A stretch of 64,000 bases of DNA, taken from contig JAPWGK010000003.1 of NCBI GenBank assembly GCA_029641185.1, positions 2,712,736 through 2,776,735 on the forward strand, read 5' to 3'. This document shows, one piece after another, positions 44,660 to 55,695 of the stretch (its first letter is position 1; each line of letters begins with the position of its first letter). Position numbers and translations under genes: made by a program. The notes under the pieces were generated by a model, which was given only the letters and a program-made list of their open reading frames with translations, did not search any database and had not been told where the DNA came from. The stretch is from Pseudofabraea citricarpa. Lineage: Eukaryota; Ascomycota; Leotiomycetes; Helotiales; Dermateaceae.

Positions 44660-46368
44660 TTAGTCTTCTCGTACCTTGACCTGACAGTAGAGATCACCTT
44701 TCAACTCTCCTATACCAGCGCTTTCTAGCCGAATTTCAGATGGAGGCGATACTAACTGGAAATCAAACAAAGCTAATAGAGTTGTCGTTGTCTTCAAGAT
44801 ATTCGTCATAGCTAGATTTCTACCAATACACATCCGATGACCCGTGCTGAACGGGATTAAATTATTACTCTTGGATCCGAGCTTCTCCTCCGATCCAGTC
44901 CAGCGCGTTGGATTAAATATATTATGATCATATCCCCAGATTTGAGGATTATGGTGAAGAACATAGTTTGAGATGCAAACATGTGTCTGTAAGTAGGGTG
45001 TTAGTACAAAGTCATGGTACTTCTATGCTTTCGAGAAGATACTCACCCCGCTCGGTACAAAATGCTCTCCAATCTGAGCTCCATCTGCAGAAACCTGGCG
45101 CCACAGATTCATGGAGAACACAGGATTCACCCGGAAGTTCTCCAATACACAAGCGAGTGTATAATCCAATCTTGCTTCCAATCCGGCAATGGGATATATT
45201 GTCTGGTCTTGATCTAACTTCCCAAGCTTGTCATCGATCTCCTGTACTACTGCGGCAAGGATGTTCCTGTTTTGTAGAAGATGGCAGAAGAACAGTGTCA
45301 TTGTGCCTGATGTTGAATGAGATCCAGCTATCCTGTTACACCAATTAGACCATTATTTATTCACAAAAATGATAGAAACCTCTTACAGCATAGCAAACGC
45401 TTCCGTGTTAATATCTAACTCTGTTAGCCTTACTCCAGTCTCTGGGTCATTGGCAGTAATCAGACTCGTCAGCAAGTCTCGACGCTCGGAAGGATTCCGA
45501 ATCCTGTAGTGGACACAATCGGCACATGTTTGTTTTAAGTGGGCTCTGCTTTTAATAAGACGACGTATCCAAGAAATCGGTGACCAATTGATTAGCTTCT
45601 TCAAAATAGCTTGAGTTGTCGAGCTGAATTCTCCAATGACGCAAGCTAGGAAAATATGGTCATTGATGGCTTGTATCTCGTCCGCTTGGCCTCGAACTTG
45701 TGCATCGAAAGACCGGCTGAATGCGACATCGCCGAGGATATCAAGCACAAAGCAAGATATCATGTCTTTCATGTCGAAAACGTCACCCGTCTTAGCCAGC
45801 ACGCGCAGATGGTCGATGAGTATCTTTAAGTTGCCGTCGATAATCGGCTCCATTTTTTGAATCGAAACCTGCGAAAATCCATGGGACAATTGCCGTCGGC
45901 GCAACGAGTGTCTCTTGCTTGAGGTAAAGTAAGTATTAGGTCTGGCCATGACTTTCTCTGCGGCAGGATTCCCGACAAGGTACTCACAGCTTCATCTCTG
46001 GTCCCGAACAGGTTCGGATTGAAAGTCGTGAATGCATCATAGAAATCCGTCTTGCCCATCGACTTGCCTGCTTTGTATATCGGTGCGATAGCATCAGCGT
46101 CCCAGAAATGCAGCGCATTTGGCCCGACTCGAACCACGGGACCGTAATTTTCGTGCAAATCCACCAGTTTCTCCTGCACGCAGAGATTATAAACCCAGTA
46201 AGACTTCCAGATGTTGGTTAATGATGCAGTGATGGGGTCGGGATATCTGGCTAGCGGATGGAGGAATCGTTGATAGATGACGTAGAACAAAAGAAGAAGT
46301 ACTGGAAACGCAAGCACTGTCCTCCAATCAAGCAGTGCAAGGTAGAGCTGTAAGAATTTGGATTTCAT
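44660..46368 (-). CDS. Cytochrome P450 monooxygenase (4 exons)
   Basis: Exons 46368-45988, 45913-45387, 45332-45047 and 44986-44660 give 506 residues. The membrane anchor is at residues 18-34 (LAFPVLLLLFYVIYQRF). Motifs: YGPVVRVGPNALHFWD, GTRDEA joined to RHSLRRRQLSHGF (C-helix), I-helix AGSHSTSGTMTL, ExxR in CVLENFRVNPV, FNPTRW, and heme loop PFSTGHRMCIGRNLAM with the cysteine. The I-helix acid-threonine pair of AGxDTT is changed to His-Ser-Thr. The N-terminal half resembles benzoate-4-monooxygenase-like fungal P450s, but the substrate is unknown. It differs clearly from the P450 at 16.2 kb, so they are not recent duplicates. Intron 1 uses a CAAG acceptor. Confidence 0.88.
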
Positions 46369-47300
46369 CTTAGAGTATATATGTATGAAATTAGCTATAT
46401 CCCCGAAGTAATAGAATGGCAGTCTAAAAGAATTAAGGAGGAGTATCTTCCCCTCTGCAAGTAGAGTTACGAAGCCGAAAAATATCCGTACAAGCTATCT
46501 TCTCGGAATCGACGGCAGCGAGCGGAAACCTTACACAGAAATATGCAATTTACTCCACATTGTAATTCTAGAACGTGACAGGTTTATAGTATAGTATCTA
46601 GCCCTCACGGATATTCATTTGTAACACTGTATAAAAAGAAGTTAAGACGTTGTTTTGTGCAGTAAGCGTAGCATGCTCGTATCTAGAAAAGGATGGTAGA
46701 CCGATGTTAACATTGGTTGCAAAATCTGCACCCCCAAAATCATACAATGATTTTGGATGATTTAAATCCTCAGGATTAAATAAAGACACCTGGGAGCGTG
46801 AGATAGATTACATGAGCTTTACAACGAGCTATATTAGAGAATTTTAAGGTAGTTAGTGACTATGTTCGTTGGACATAGATTGCTGATGAAGAGATACGAA
46901 GGAGCATGCGTGAAACAAGGCCACTTCTAAATGATAGAAGAAGAAAGCAATATGATTGGTTAATTGTTAAAAATGCTAAGGATCAGAGGTTTTATGTGTA
47001 AAATATGAAGAGCTTAGCCTCGATCCGACAAACTGAAAGTCGCTAACAACAACAAGTTCGGGGGCCTATGAACACGCTCACTGTCATAGGATCTTTCGTG
47101 TAATCACTGCATTCTCAGTAGGTACCCCGCACCATACAGACGCCGATATTGTGTATAAGAATTACTTTCTAACAAAAGGCACTGTCGTGATAGTTGATAA
47201 ATATTATCTCCATACTAATCCGAATCAATGGAACGACTCGGGAAAGTTGTATTGGCGACAGTACAAAATGTAATCCTGCAAAACACGTTCCTAATACTGC
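46369..47300. other. AT-rich gene-free stretch with coding relics
   Basis: About 930 bp between the P450 start and the COG4 stop. Two protein-like fragments are visible but no intact gene. On the plus strand around 46855-47000 one frame reads IADEEIRRSMRETRPLLND and QYDWLIVKNAKDQRFYV, with a stop codon in place of the residue after DYVRWT. On the minus strand, 46789-46598 encodes FNPEDLNHPKSLYDFGGADF. They look like remains of a decayed gene or mobile element. Confidence 0.4.
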
Positions 47301-49735
47301 TTAGGTAGTTATTATCTGCCGAGCCCTTTTCCTCTCATCCTCGCTTAGCAACCACTGCACTACCAAGTCTTCTGAATCCTCATCTAACATTTCCTGCCAT
47401 TCCTCCTCTTCCATGTTTGCAGCCATAAGGATTTGTAAGACCCTGGCAAAAAGATCCCGCACTTCATAGTTCTCCCTTGAGATTATGCCCACAATGCCAG
47501 AGAAGTCCCGATCCATCCTAAGGGCACCAAGCTCGTTAACACGGGCTGCATAGCTCCACAACCTCTTCTCCAAAACTACGGCAAGGTATCTTGCGGTCAA
47601 GTCCAGCAGGGCTACGAATATCTTCGGAGCCATGATGCGTGATATGGGTTTCATCAGGGCGTCCCATCCAAGTTCGAACCGTCTAGCTACTTGCTGAATT
47701 AAGTTGTCTTCAGAATTTTCCTGTTCTAACTCTTCCAACTCATGCTCTAGCAAAGAATAATCTACCCCACGAAAAGACGATGCAATAATAGGTCGCAAAC
47801 GGGGCCGGATGAGCTGTTTAAAAAAGTCCTGGAGTCCTTCATTGAGAAGGGTTGTAGTCTTGGAAGAAAACGCTTTGTCCAGGGTCGATAGGGCATTGGT
47901 GAAGTAAGTAAGGTCATTTTCAAAGAGACCTGGTACTTTTGTCGATGGGTTCGATTCCTTATCACTTGCTCGTCCGGCGGAGATATTCAACTGGTCCTTA
48001 ATGATCCGTCCGAGGTAGTCTTTTGATATATCAAGGCTATTCATGAGGACGATGAAAGCGATGATCTTGTCCTCCGTGGGCGATGGACCGACTTGGCCCG
48101 ATCTCCAGGAATATTCGTTCCACATTCTCCTCTGAATGATACCAATGTAATCTGATCCCAGAATTCGTCCAACGGCAGGAACCACAGAAGAGATGACATC
48201 TTTTTGGGCTGTTGATACGGCTCTCTGGATAGCAACACTAACGCAGTACATGGTATCGTCAACCGCCTGAAGAATGAAAGGTGGATTAGCGGCAATTGGT
48301 TCAGTGAGAGATAGGCCACTTAGCGGCGTATCGAGCTGGAATGCCATTTCGACTGATCGGCGGAAATGAAAGGCGGCAATAGTGTTGTATGGGTTGATGA
48401 GTTCCTCGGAAATTTTGCGATATAAGTTTGAATTTATCAGTAGCTGTGGTACTGACAGATGAGAACTTTCGGATAGTTCAGAGTCCTGTTTCCCGTCATT
48501 TTACTTCTCTCGCGGGCCATTTGATAAAGGGTATTAAAACCTACATGTAACTTATTCGCAAGGAACCACGAATAGATCGACCACTGGCCGAGCATAATAG
48601 CAATCTCGCCAAGTAGTCTGTCAAGTTCTCTTGGGTCAATACCTCCATCTTTCGCGATGTTTTGACTATCCTGTACACCACTAAGGGTCTGCCTTGAGGT
48701 ACTTCCATTTGCTGGGTGGGACAGGATGCTGTGGGCCAAGAACGAGAAGGGATAGCTCCTGACATCTTTCAGTTCCCTATCCACCTCGTTCTCATCGCTC
48801 CAAGTGTCTATTATGATGCCTCCTTGAACGTCAACTTCCAGTTGGAGCCTTTCAATGACTTTCACCATTTTGCCCTTGCCATAGTGTCGTTCCACAAGTC
48901 CACCATGGTTTTCGACAATATGGGCGACATGCTCGAACAATTTTGTTAGGGTGTTCACAAAAAAGAAGCCAGCTTTGCGACCATGAGTATTAGCCCCTTC
49001 TTTAAGTGTTGCCCTTGCAGTATCAGCCAGGCCTTGACAGACATATCGCCCGTAGACACCGAGGCCAGCGTCGCCCCTACCAATCAGTGGGAAGAGTTTA
49101 AAGAACCTCGTCACCTTTGCTGCATCACCTTCCTTCGCAGCGTTCTCGAACTGCGCCAAGAAGAGGCCACAGAGGGTTTCCTTTGCATCCTCGAGCGCCA
49201 CCCATGGGGTTTGGGGCACTTCAATGGTAGGTACCACAGCAGCAGCAAAATCCCCACGCACAATCTTCTCGGGAATCTTGCTTACACGTGATATATAGCC
49301 AGCTGCAGCTTCCCAATCCTGAGGCGCACCCATGCTTCCAACGACGCCAGCGATACACGCCTTCAGCTCTATGACTTGATCCACCACCCACAGTGTGTCC
49401 TCGACTCGGCTTTTCTCCAGGCTGAGGTTGTTGATCTGACTGGAAAGCCGGCCAGCTGCGTCTGATGTCCCTGCTAGCCTTGTGTTGATGCTACGGGTTG
49501 CACGGGCCTGGTCATCGAGCATGGTACGCAGGTTATCTAAGTGACTGAAGTCGAGCTTGATATCTGCCTTCGCCGTAAGCAAAGCATTCAAGCCCAAATT
49601 GAGGACCTTTTCGCGAGCGTGCAGCGCTTTTAGAGCCGAGCGCACTTCAGCAGGCGAAGTGGCTGTCATGATTTTATCCTTCTCGGACTCTGTCATATTC
49701 GGTAAGATTGGGGCATAGACTGGGAAGTTGGTCAT
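47301..49735 (-). CDS. COG4: Conserved oligomeric Golgi complex subunit 4 (2 exons)
   Basis: Exons 49735-48505 and 48451-47301 encode 793 residues. COG4 belongs to lobe A of the COG tether for intra-Golgi retrograde vesicles and binds SNAREs and Sly1. The N-terminal coiled region has SALKALHAREKVLNLGLNAL, DFSHLDNLRTMLDDQARA and LSLEKSRVEDTLWVVDQVIE. The middle has RVSKIPEKIVRGDF and FFKLFPLIGRGDAGLGVYGR; the C-terminal half has FHFRRSVEMAF, DSLDIS-type helices and YLAVVLEKRLWSYAARVNEL near the end. The 53-nt intron (48452-48504; GTAAAA...GTCAG) joins ARER to IPQLLINSNLYRKISEEL, matching the family. An ATG at 49759 in frame would add eight residues. Confidence 0.9.
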
Positions 49736-50593
49736 TCGCGGGACCAGTACTGTGCACAATAAACCAGTTGCGTTATGTGGACGTGAAGAAGATTCTCAAC
49801 ACGTTGCGTTTGCGATTGGAGGAAATTAAGATCACGTGTATAGAGGGAATTGGTATATCTTGGCGATAATTAACTCTGAAGGCTAAATGTCAAGCAGTGA
49901 GCACCGCTTTATAAAACGAATAGGGACTTGCAGCGCCATCTAGAAACCTGCAACTCTCTTGAGAATTTGCAAAACCAAGATTTAAATTAGACGGTAAAAT
50001 TGGGGATCAGGTCGGGCAGGTTTGAAGACTTTTTACGAAAACTCGATAGATCATCACAATCGACCTGCGAAACACAGGATTATATCAATATAATGAAAGT
50101 TGTTATAGAATACTCACGAAATCTAAGATTAAATCTCAAATCGCCATTGTAAACAATATTACTTTGTATATAACAAATTCTACTAAGCAACTTACAAAGT
50201 GCTCCAAGCTTTTTTACTGTTGTATATAATCGTAAACCACTGAATGACGTTATTGGGGCAGACAGCTGACAAACAAACAAACAGAGATCATAGGTAGGCA
50301 ATAAACAAAAATATTATAGCACTTAATGCTAAATTTGGTTTGTTGTGCTATGTATTCGTGCATGTTGATGCCTTAGATCCAGCTAAGCTTGAAACCAAGA
50401 CCTTCTCTCACCCTCGTCTTCACATCTTCTGCGTATCCTTATGAAATGCCAACCATCCAACAAGGCGAAGTTTGATATCGAAAGATATATAGTCTATGAT
50501 GTCAAGAATATTTTAGTCTGACAGCCAGTAGTTCTGAGAGCTCTGTTCTTACCTGATTCACGCAGGCATACATGAGCGTATGTCGGCGTACCG
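49736..50593. promoter_or_regulatory. COG4 upstream region
   Basis: Holds the COG4 promoter; a CACGTG core lies at 49833-49838, about 100 bp upstream. From 50000 rightward AT content rises and no gene is supported. Confidence 0.4.
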
Positions 50594-50707
50594 TTACTGG
50601 GGAGCATGGTGTCGCAAGATTTCGATATAGGGCCGTATTGCACAAGAAAACCTCGCGGACGCTGTGGGACAGAGGCACAAATAGAAATCAAATTGCTGAT
50701 GACACAT
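50594..50707 (-). CDS. Candidate small cysteine-containing protein
   Basis: A 37-codon ORF on the minus strand starts MCHQQFDFYLCLCPTASARF and continues SCAIRPYIEILRHHAPQ. The start Met-Cys, then an aromatic-x-C-x-C motif and another cysteine, resembles the small cysteine-rich proteins of filamentous fungi and the ORF at 52450. A possible 45-nt intron (GTAACG...ATCAG) right at the stop could extend it by about 16 residues. It may be a decayed or miscalled gene; there is no database or expression support. Confidence 0.3.
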   Translation of the reverse strand: MCHQQFDFYLCLCPTASARFSCAIRPYIEILRHHAPQ

Positions 50708-52340
50708 TTTGACGGATCTGGCTCAGTTTGTGGTGACGTGCAAGAAATTGCTGCCAGTTTTAGAGACTCCTGGAGATAGGATGGGTTGTTCGAGATTATT
50801 GGAGTTGCTCGTTGATGAATGTAGAAAATGATATAGTAGGTGTGAAATCGTCAGGTCTTACGTACTTTTCCTACGTCCAAGTGAGACATGTTGAATCTTC
50901 TCTGACAGGTGTTACAATCCGACCGACTATGAGCCAGTGAAAGGAAGCGAGGCCACCCAAGAGCTTGTATCTAGCCGCTCTCGAGGCTTTAACCGCAATG
51001 TAGCCTTCCAAAATCTTGGACTCAAAGAAGACCAGAATAAGTTTGAGAAGTCTCTTTTTTGTATTGTTTCAAGGGGGAAAACATGAGAGTTGGATGTATC
51101 AGGGACGCTGGCCTTCGAAGCGCTGGGCTTTAGTGGAGCCTCAAGGGAACGGCAATTTTAAGTCATACGCTTTTTGCATTGTTACCAACATGGTCACAGT
51201 AAACACCCTGCACATTTCCTGCAATTTAATCAGTCTAGGAATAATTATCGTCATGGTTTGCTAACCCCCTTCTGGGTTGGAAACAGTCGATTCTGCCCTT
51301 CCAACTTCCCGTTCATGACTACGGCACAAATACCAACTGTTGGTGGCTGCGCCACGCAACCCGTGCTCCGCCAGTAGAGTTTCATCAGCGAAGACCCAAC
51401 ACCATAGAATGACCTTACAAAAACCAGAACATCCAAGTTATGGATATACGTAATACCATTTTAGTAAATCTACTAGTACTCATACAACTATTTTTATCTG
51501 TTGGACCCTCCTTTCGGCGTGGGCGCCGAGGAGAGCGCTAAGGCGGATTGAGAGGGTGTCTTCACGGGTGTACTGGGTGTACAGAGTGGAGAGAGAGGCT
51601 TGGATGTTGGTTGTGGATAATGTTGGAGACATTGGAGTGATCTTACGGATGCTGTTGGGTTGGCGACAGCCGTCTGACCTGCGGACGAAGCGAGCGCTTA
51701 CAGTAGTAGATTATGTTAGCACAAATCCAAATAGCCGGGTCGAGCTAGAGATACGGCCCGTTGAAAGGCTCAAAAACTGGTAAGCTGTATTTTTTAAGTA
51801 GGATCCGCTATGCGAAATGGCTTATAAGTGTTGATTGTTTTCACGTGTCTTATTGCCATTGCCTGGTACCTATTTACAGAGCACTATCCCCGCATATCAG
51901 CTTAGAGAATAAGATACACTGCAGTTTCTACGCGAAATGAAGGCTTCCAGAAACTAACGCGCGCGAAAGTCCCGTCCAGAGAATAGCCATATGGCTAGCT
52001 GGATACCCGCCGTACGAAAGGATGTGCATAAGATACAACCAACATACCCGTATGAAGCTTGTGGGCGGCTAATACAGTTTCGTAGTTGATTGGTGGTATT
52101 AAGTTGTATTACCCCTCATGTCTCTACACGTTCCTTGCCTTTGGAGGGTCTAAAGTTCAACACAAATCCAACAATGTAACGATAGGCAACCTATGCCACC
52201 GCGTCTTGACCGTGAGTGAAATTTCAATGTGCCTCACCTGGACGTAGAAAAGTATAAGACGCGACTACATCCCCTCTATGCCACAGCAGCTTAACCTACT
52301 ATCTCAACTCGATCGACTTCACCGTACTCTCTTACACACA
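50708..52340. other. Gene-poor stretch
   Basis: About 1.6 kb with no supported gene. On the plus strand one frame is open from about 50908 to 51084 (NPTDYEPVKGSEATQELVSS, then NVAFQNLGLKEDQNKFEKS) after a possible acceptor CTCTGACAG, which could be a lone exon or relic. Other ORFs are short and featureless. Confidence 0.35.
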
Positions 52341-52427
52341 TTACCACCTTACCACATTACCACCTTACCACCTTACCACCTTACCACCTTACCACCTTAC
52401 CACCTTACCACCTTACCACCTTACCAC
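52341..52427 (+). repeat. 8-bp minisatellite TTACCACC
   Basis: About eleven head-to-tail copies of TTACCACC with one variant near the start (ACCACATTACC). It ends 22 bp before the start codon of the small cysteine-rich ORF at 52450, placing it in its leader or core promoter. Confidence 0.95.
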
Positions 52428-52449
52428 AGACCAAGCCAGGCCTTTCAAC

Positions 52450-52678
52450 ATGTGTTGGCAAGAACTTCAAAATTATACTTGCGGCTGTAACATTGAGGGC
52501 GAGATCACTTGGTGCAATACAGCTATGTATAGAGAACCTCCAGAGGCTTGCACACTGGTGAGACAACATGTAAGCATAGAAACTCTCAAAACTGCTGGCC
52601 TTTAGACTAAGAATTTCCTTGCAGGAAGTGGTTATGCCATGGAGGTGTAGTCGATGCCCCGAGCCAGATTCAGAATAA
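52450..52678 (+). CDS. Small cysteine-rich protein (2 exons)
   Basis: Exons 52450-52557 and 52625-52678 encode 53 residues with seven cysteines. The protein starts MCWQELQNYTCGCNIEGEIT, continues WCNTAMYREPPEACTL and, after the intron, ends VVMPWRCSRCPEPDSE with a CxxC pair. The intron (52558-52624) runs from GTGAGA to TTGCAG and keeps phase 0. The layout MCW...Y.CGC......C......C....CxxC is typical of a widespread but uncharacterised group of tiny cytosolic fungal proteins; the cysteines could bind zinc. No signal peptide, so a classical secreted effector is unlikely. The intron and exon 2 are partly duplicated just downstream. Coding status rests on the spliced cysteine pattern. Confidence 0.5.
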
Positions 52679-52805
52679 AGGCATAACATATTCCTTGCAT
52701 GGCGTGGTTATGCCCTGGAGGCGTAGCCGATGTCCTGAGCTAGGTTCGGATTCAAGGTAAGCACAGGGGACTCTCAAAACTACCGGTCTCCAGACTAAAA
52801 TCTTT
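52569..52805 (+). repeat. Rearranged local duplication of intron and exon 2
   Basis: The segment 52625-52680 (exon 2 of the small cysteine-rich gene) recurs with mostly transition differences at about 52697-52758. The intron part 52569-52618 (GTAAGCATAGAAACTCTC...) recurs at about 52757-52805 (GTAAGCACAGGGGACTCTC...). Order is intron, exon, exon copy, intron copy, all in direct orientation. The second exon copy has a stop codon and is not usable. Confidence 0.75.
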
Positions 52806-54121
52806 CTCGATATCACAGATTACATGCCTTTTGATGCCAGCCTTTTTTTCTTCTTTTTTTTGGGGGGGGGGGATGTATATAATAATATACAGAGAATATG
52901 GAGACGATGGATGGAAGGAACACATGAGGGTCGGAGGTTCTTGGTTTCAAACCTGGCGTTATCTGGAGAATCAACATAAGTAGAAAAAAAATAAAAAAAA
53001 TTTTAGGCGCTGAGCGCTTTATATTACGGTGCATCGGTTATGGTTGCAATGCTAGTTCCCGTTACCGCTGCTAGTATTATTATTGTCGTTGTAGTAATAA
53101 AAGGTTCGGGCGTGGTAATATCTTATTTAGTGACCGTGAGAGTTGTAAAATATGATTCGATAATCGTATTTGTGACAGGATAGTATTATTAAATGATGGT
53201 AGTATAGTTATGGAAAATATTTGGTGAATTATTGATTTGTAAGCAGTTTCGTATTATGACGTATCACAATGTTAGTAGTAATAAAACCGTTGAAAGCACA
53301 CCGACTAAATACTTTACAAAAACTTCAGGTATTAAAGGACCTAGTCATATTTGACTCAAGCTTAAAGGGTTTTGATAACCTCTTAAGTGGTTGATTTGTT
53401 GGAACTGTAGCCGAGACTTGACTAGGTGTCACATAGAATATTCTTCTTGTTCCATGAGCATCTCGCTTTTTCAGTACACAAACATAATGCTCCCTAGTAT
53501 TCCATTTTCAACATATGTTCATTGGCGTTTGCCCAGGAGTTTTTTTTTTTATATCACTTTTCTCACAAATAAGCACCTGCTTCTTTGGTTCAAGAAGCCC
53601 TATGAGATTCGTCTCAATCTACAAGTTCTCCACGAATCCTGCGATTTCATACGTCGTATGAACTATACTACGTATTGTAAATCTCCTACTCGCCGACCGA
53701 CCGAGGTGTACATACTTAGGAAAGATCATTATGGAAACAAGGGGGAGAGCTCGTAAATCAACGCTACGCTGAAACCGACCAGATATTTAGTGATGCAAGG
53801 AAGCCAGGTAGGGAGTGTCTGTATCTAAAATCTAGAGCGCATATAAAATTCAGGCTGAAGCTATTCCAAAGGCACTTGTTCCTGGAATTCGTACGGATCA
53901 AGCACCTGAAGTGTCAACCGGTTTGATTCAAAACCAACTACAAGTATAGAACACAGCCGTTTCTACACAACCCCAGGTCTCAATCATGCTTTTTTTCTCG
54001 ACTGGAGGTTCATACTGCCCAGCTACCAGCTCAGAAAACTCTTATTCCTGCAAATTGCAGACTGCAATTCAGGAATTATTTCATTCCTACTCAAGCTCTT
54101 GTTTAAGTCCAGACTCTTATT

Positions 54122-54130
<9 letters not shown>
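52806..54130. other. Gene-poor, AT-rich stretch
   Basis: About 1.3 kb. Contains homopolymer runs (T and G) at 52847-52872 and A runs at 52983-53000. GGTTTCAAACCTGGC near 52943-52957 resembles a tRNA B box. A 121-codon ORF (53391-53756) is open but of biased composition and has no recognisable motif. Confidence 0.4.

Positions 54131-54200
<70 letters not shown>
54131..54200 (+). repeat. (CT)35 dinucleotide microsatellite
   Basis: A pure CT run of about 70 bases within a gene-free stretch. The ORF reading through it as Ser-Leu repeats is an artefact. Confidence 0.98.
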
Positions 54201-54204
<4 letters not shown>

Positions 54205-54289
54205 AAAAAAATCGTAAGCCAACCTTTCAACTCTTACAATATTATCATTATTCAGGAGATAACTCACATTAGTTGCAAAGACTTTTTTA

Positions 54290-54440
54290 CTAAAGTAAAC
54301 CCCGGGAGCTTGTTTCCATAGAGATATCTTCCAACTGAGCTATTATACCATGAGAATTAACAACATAATCAGCTGAGGCCTTTTCTTCTCCCTATGGTGT
54401 AGTGATAGTGACCCATGCCTCATCTCGTGTTGGCCAACTT
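54290..54440. other. tRNA-like fragments
   Basis: On the minus strand GGTATAATAGCTCAGTTGGA (about 54351-54332) carries a good tRNA A box (TAGCTCAGTTGG) with CTCCCGGGGTTT downstream like a decayed T arm. On the plus strand CCTATGGTGTAGTGATAGTG (about 54392-54411) resembles the 5' end of a glutamine tRNA. Neither folds into a complete cloverleaf by eye. They may be tRNA-derived SINE remains. Confidence 0.35.
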
Positions 54441-55480
54441 GCTCAACGCGATGATTCTACTTAAAAACTTCTGAAGTTTATCCATCTAATTCTTCGAGAG
54501 TTGCCTTACAAATGTGATTTAACGGCACGTATGCCATCCTATCCTGATAATCGCCGAGTTTTTTGAGGGCGGCTACGGATGCTCCCCAACTCATGTATTG
54601 AGGATCAAATCCCGTTTCGCGAATAGTATCTATCAGTCCTGCTCTTCGAAATATATCAACTGCAGGTGGGCCATAATGCGTTGCTCACCGCGCTTCGCTG
54701 CCATGTCTAGAAATTATATAGCTATACCATGTTTTGCGGGCAATATGAACAGTTCAAATCCTGCAAGCTTTTTAAATCCATGTCGTAAAATCATTATTCC
54801 CCGGTTGGAATTTCAAAGGCTTTCAGTTCAAATATAAAGGTGATTTTCCACAGTCCAGCAATATCGTTCGCGAATGCGATCATCTTGAGAGGGCCCTGTA
54901 TTGTATATAAAATCTTCGTCATCGGATCGGAAGAGAAGTTCGGATAATAAAGTAAAAAGATTACCGGCCTGTTGGTATAAATCAGGTGGATCATTCACCT
55001 AGGCATATTACCTAAGGAGGCAACAAGATGGAGTATGTCTGGTTTGCAACTCAGATTAATACATATGTAAGAACTGGACTTGTAGCTAGATCTTCCTTAA
55101 CTAAACTCTAGTACTAATAATAATAAATTAATGCGTGGGGCTTTTAAGGCTATAATTACTTGATAACATCGACACTGGTTAATTTTGCATTTTTTAAAGT
55201 AATAAAATGATTATAAATTTTATAAGTTCAGCGGTTATTTAGCCAAGTTTACTTTATTTCTTTTAATCAAATCATATAAATCCAACCTTGGAACCGAGAA
55301 CCATATGACGCGCTTATGATATTAGCCCACAAGCTATTATTTAGTGACTAATTCATAAATAAAAGTCTCTGGAATTTCTTTCTCTTCTATGCCTCTTAGA
55401 ATGAGGAACGAATGAGAAGAGGTTTAAGACGCACGTGATAAGAGGAAAGCTAGAAAAGTTTTGTACCGGTTGGGTGGCCT
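54441..55480. other. Gene-free AT-rich stretch
   Basis: No supported gene. B-box-like GTTCAAATCC occurs at about 54752-54761 and a weaker match at 54602-54612. A CACGTG core lies at 55432-55437. AT content rises from 55080. Confidence 0.4.
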
Positions 55481-55500
55481 CTGATTGGTCCTTTTAGCGT

Positions 55501-55660
55501 GCGTTCTAGTTGGTCGGCGTTCTGGCTTCTGGTTGGTCGGCGTTCTGGCTTCTGGTTGGTCGGCGTTCTAGCTTCTGGTTAGTCGGCGTTCTAGCTTCTG
55601 GTTGGTTGGAGTTCTGGCCTCTGATTGGCTAGCGTTCTAGCTTCTAGTTGGCTGAAATTT
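55501..55660 (+). repeat. 23-bp minisatellite
   Basis: About six to seven degenerate head-to-tail copies of GGCGTTCTGGCTTCTGGTTG plus GTC. Copies to the right diverge more, mostly by C/T and G/A changes. Confidence 0.85.
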
Positions 55661-55695
55661 CCTGAATCCTGCCTTCTGGTTGGTTCTTTTCTATA

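Noticed and set aside
52341..52427. CRISPR-like array
   Set aside because: Units are 8 bp with no spacers; it is a simple minisatellite in a eukaryote.
53986..54321. ORF with long Ser-Leu repeat
   Set aside because: It is a translation of the CT microsatellite.
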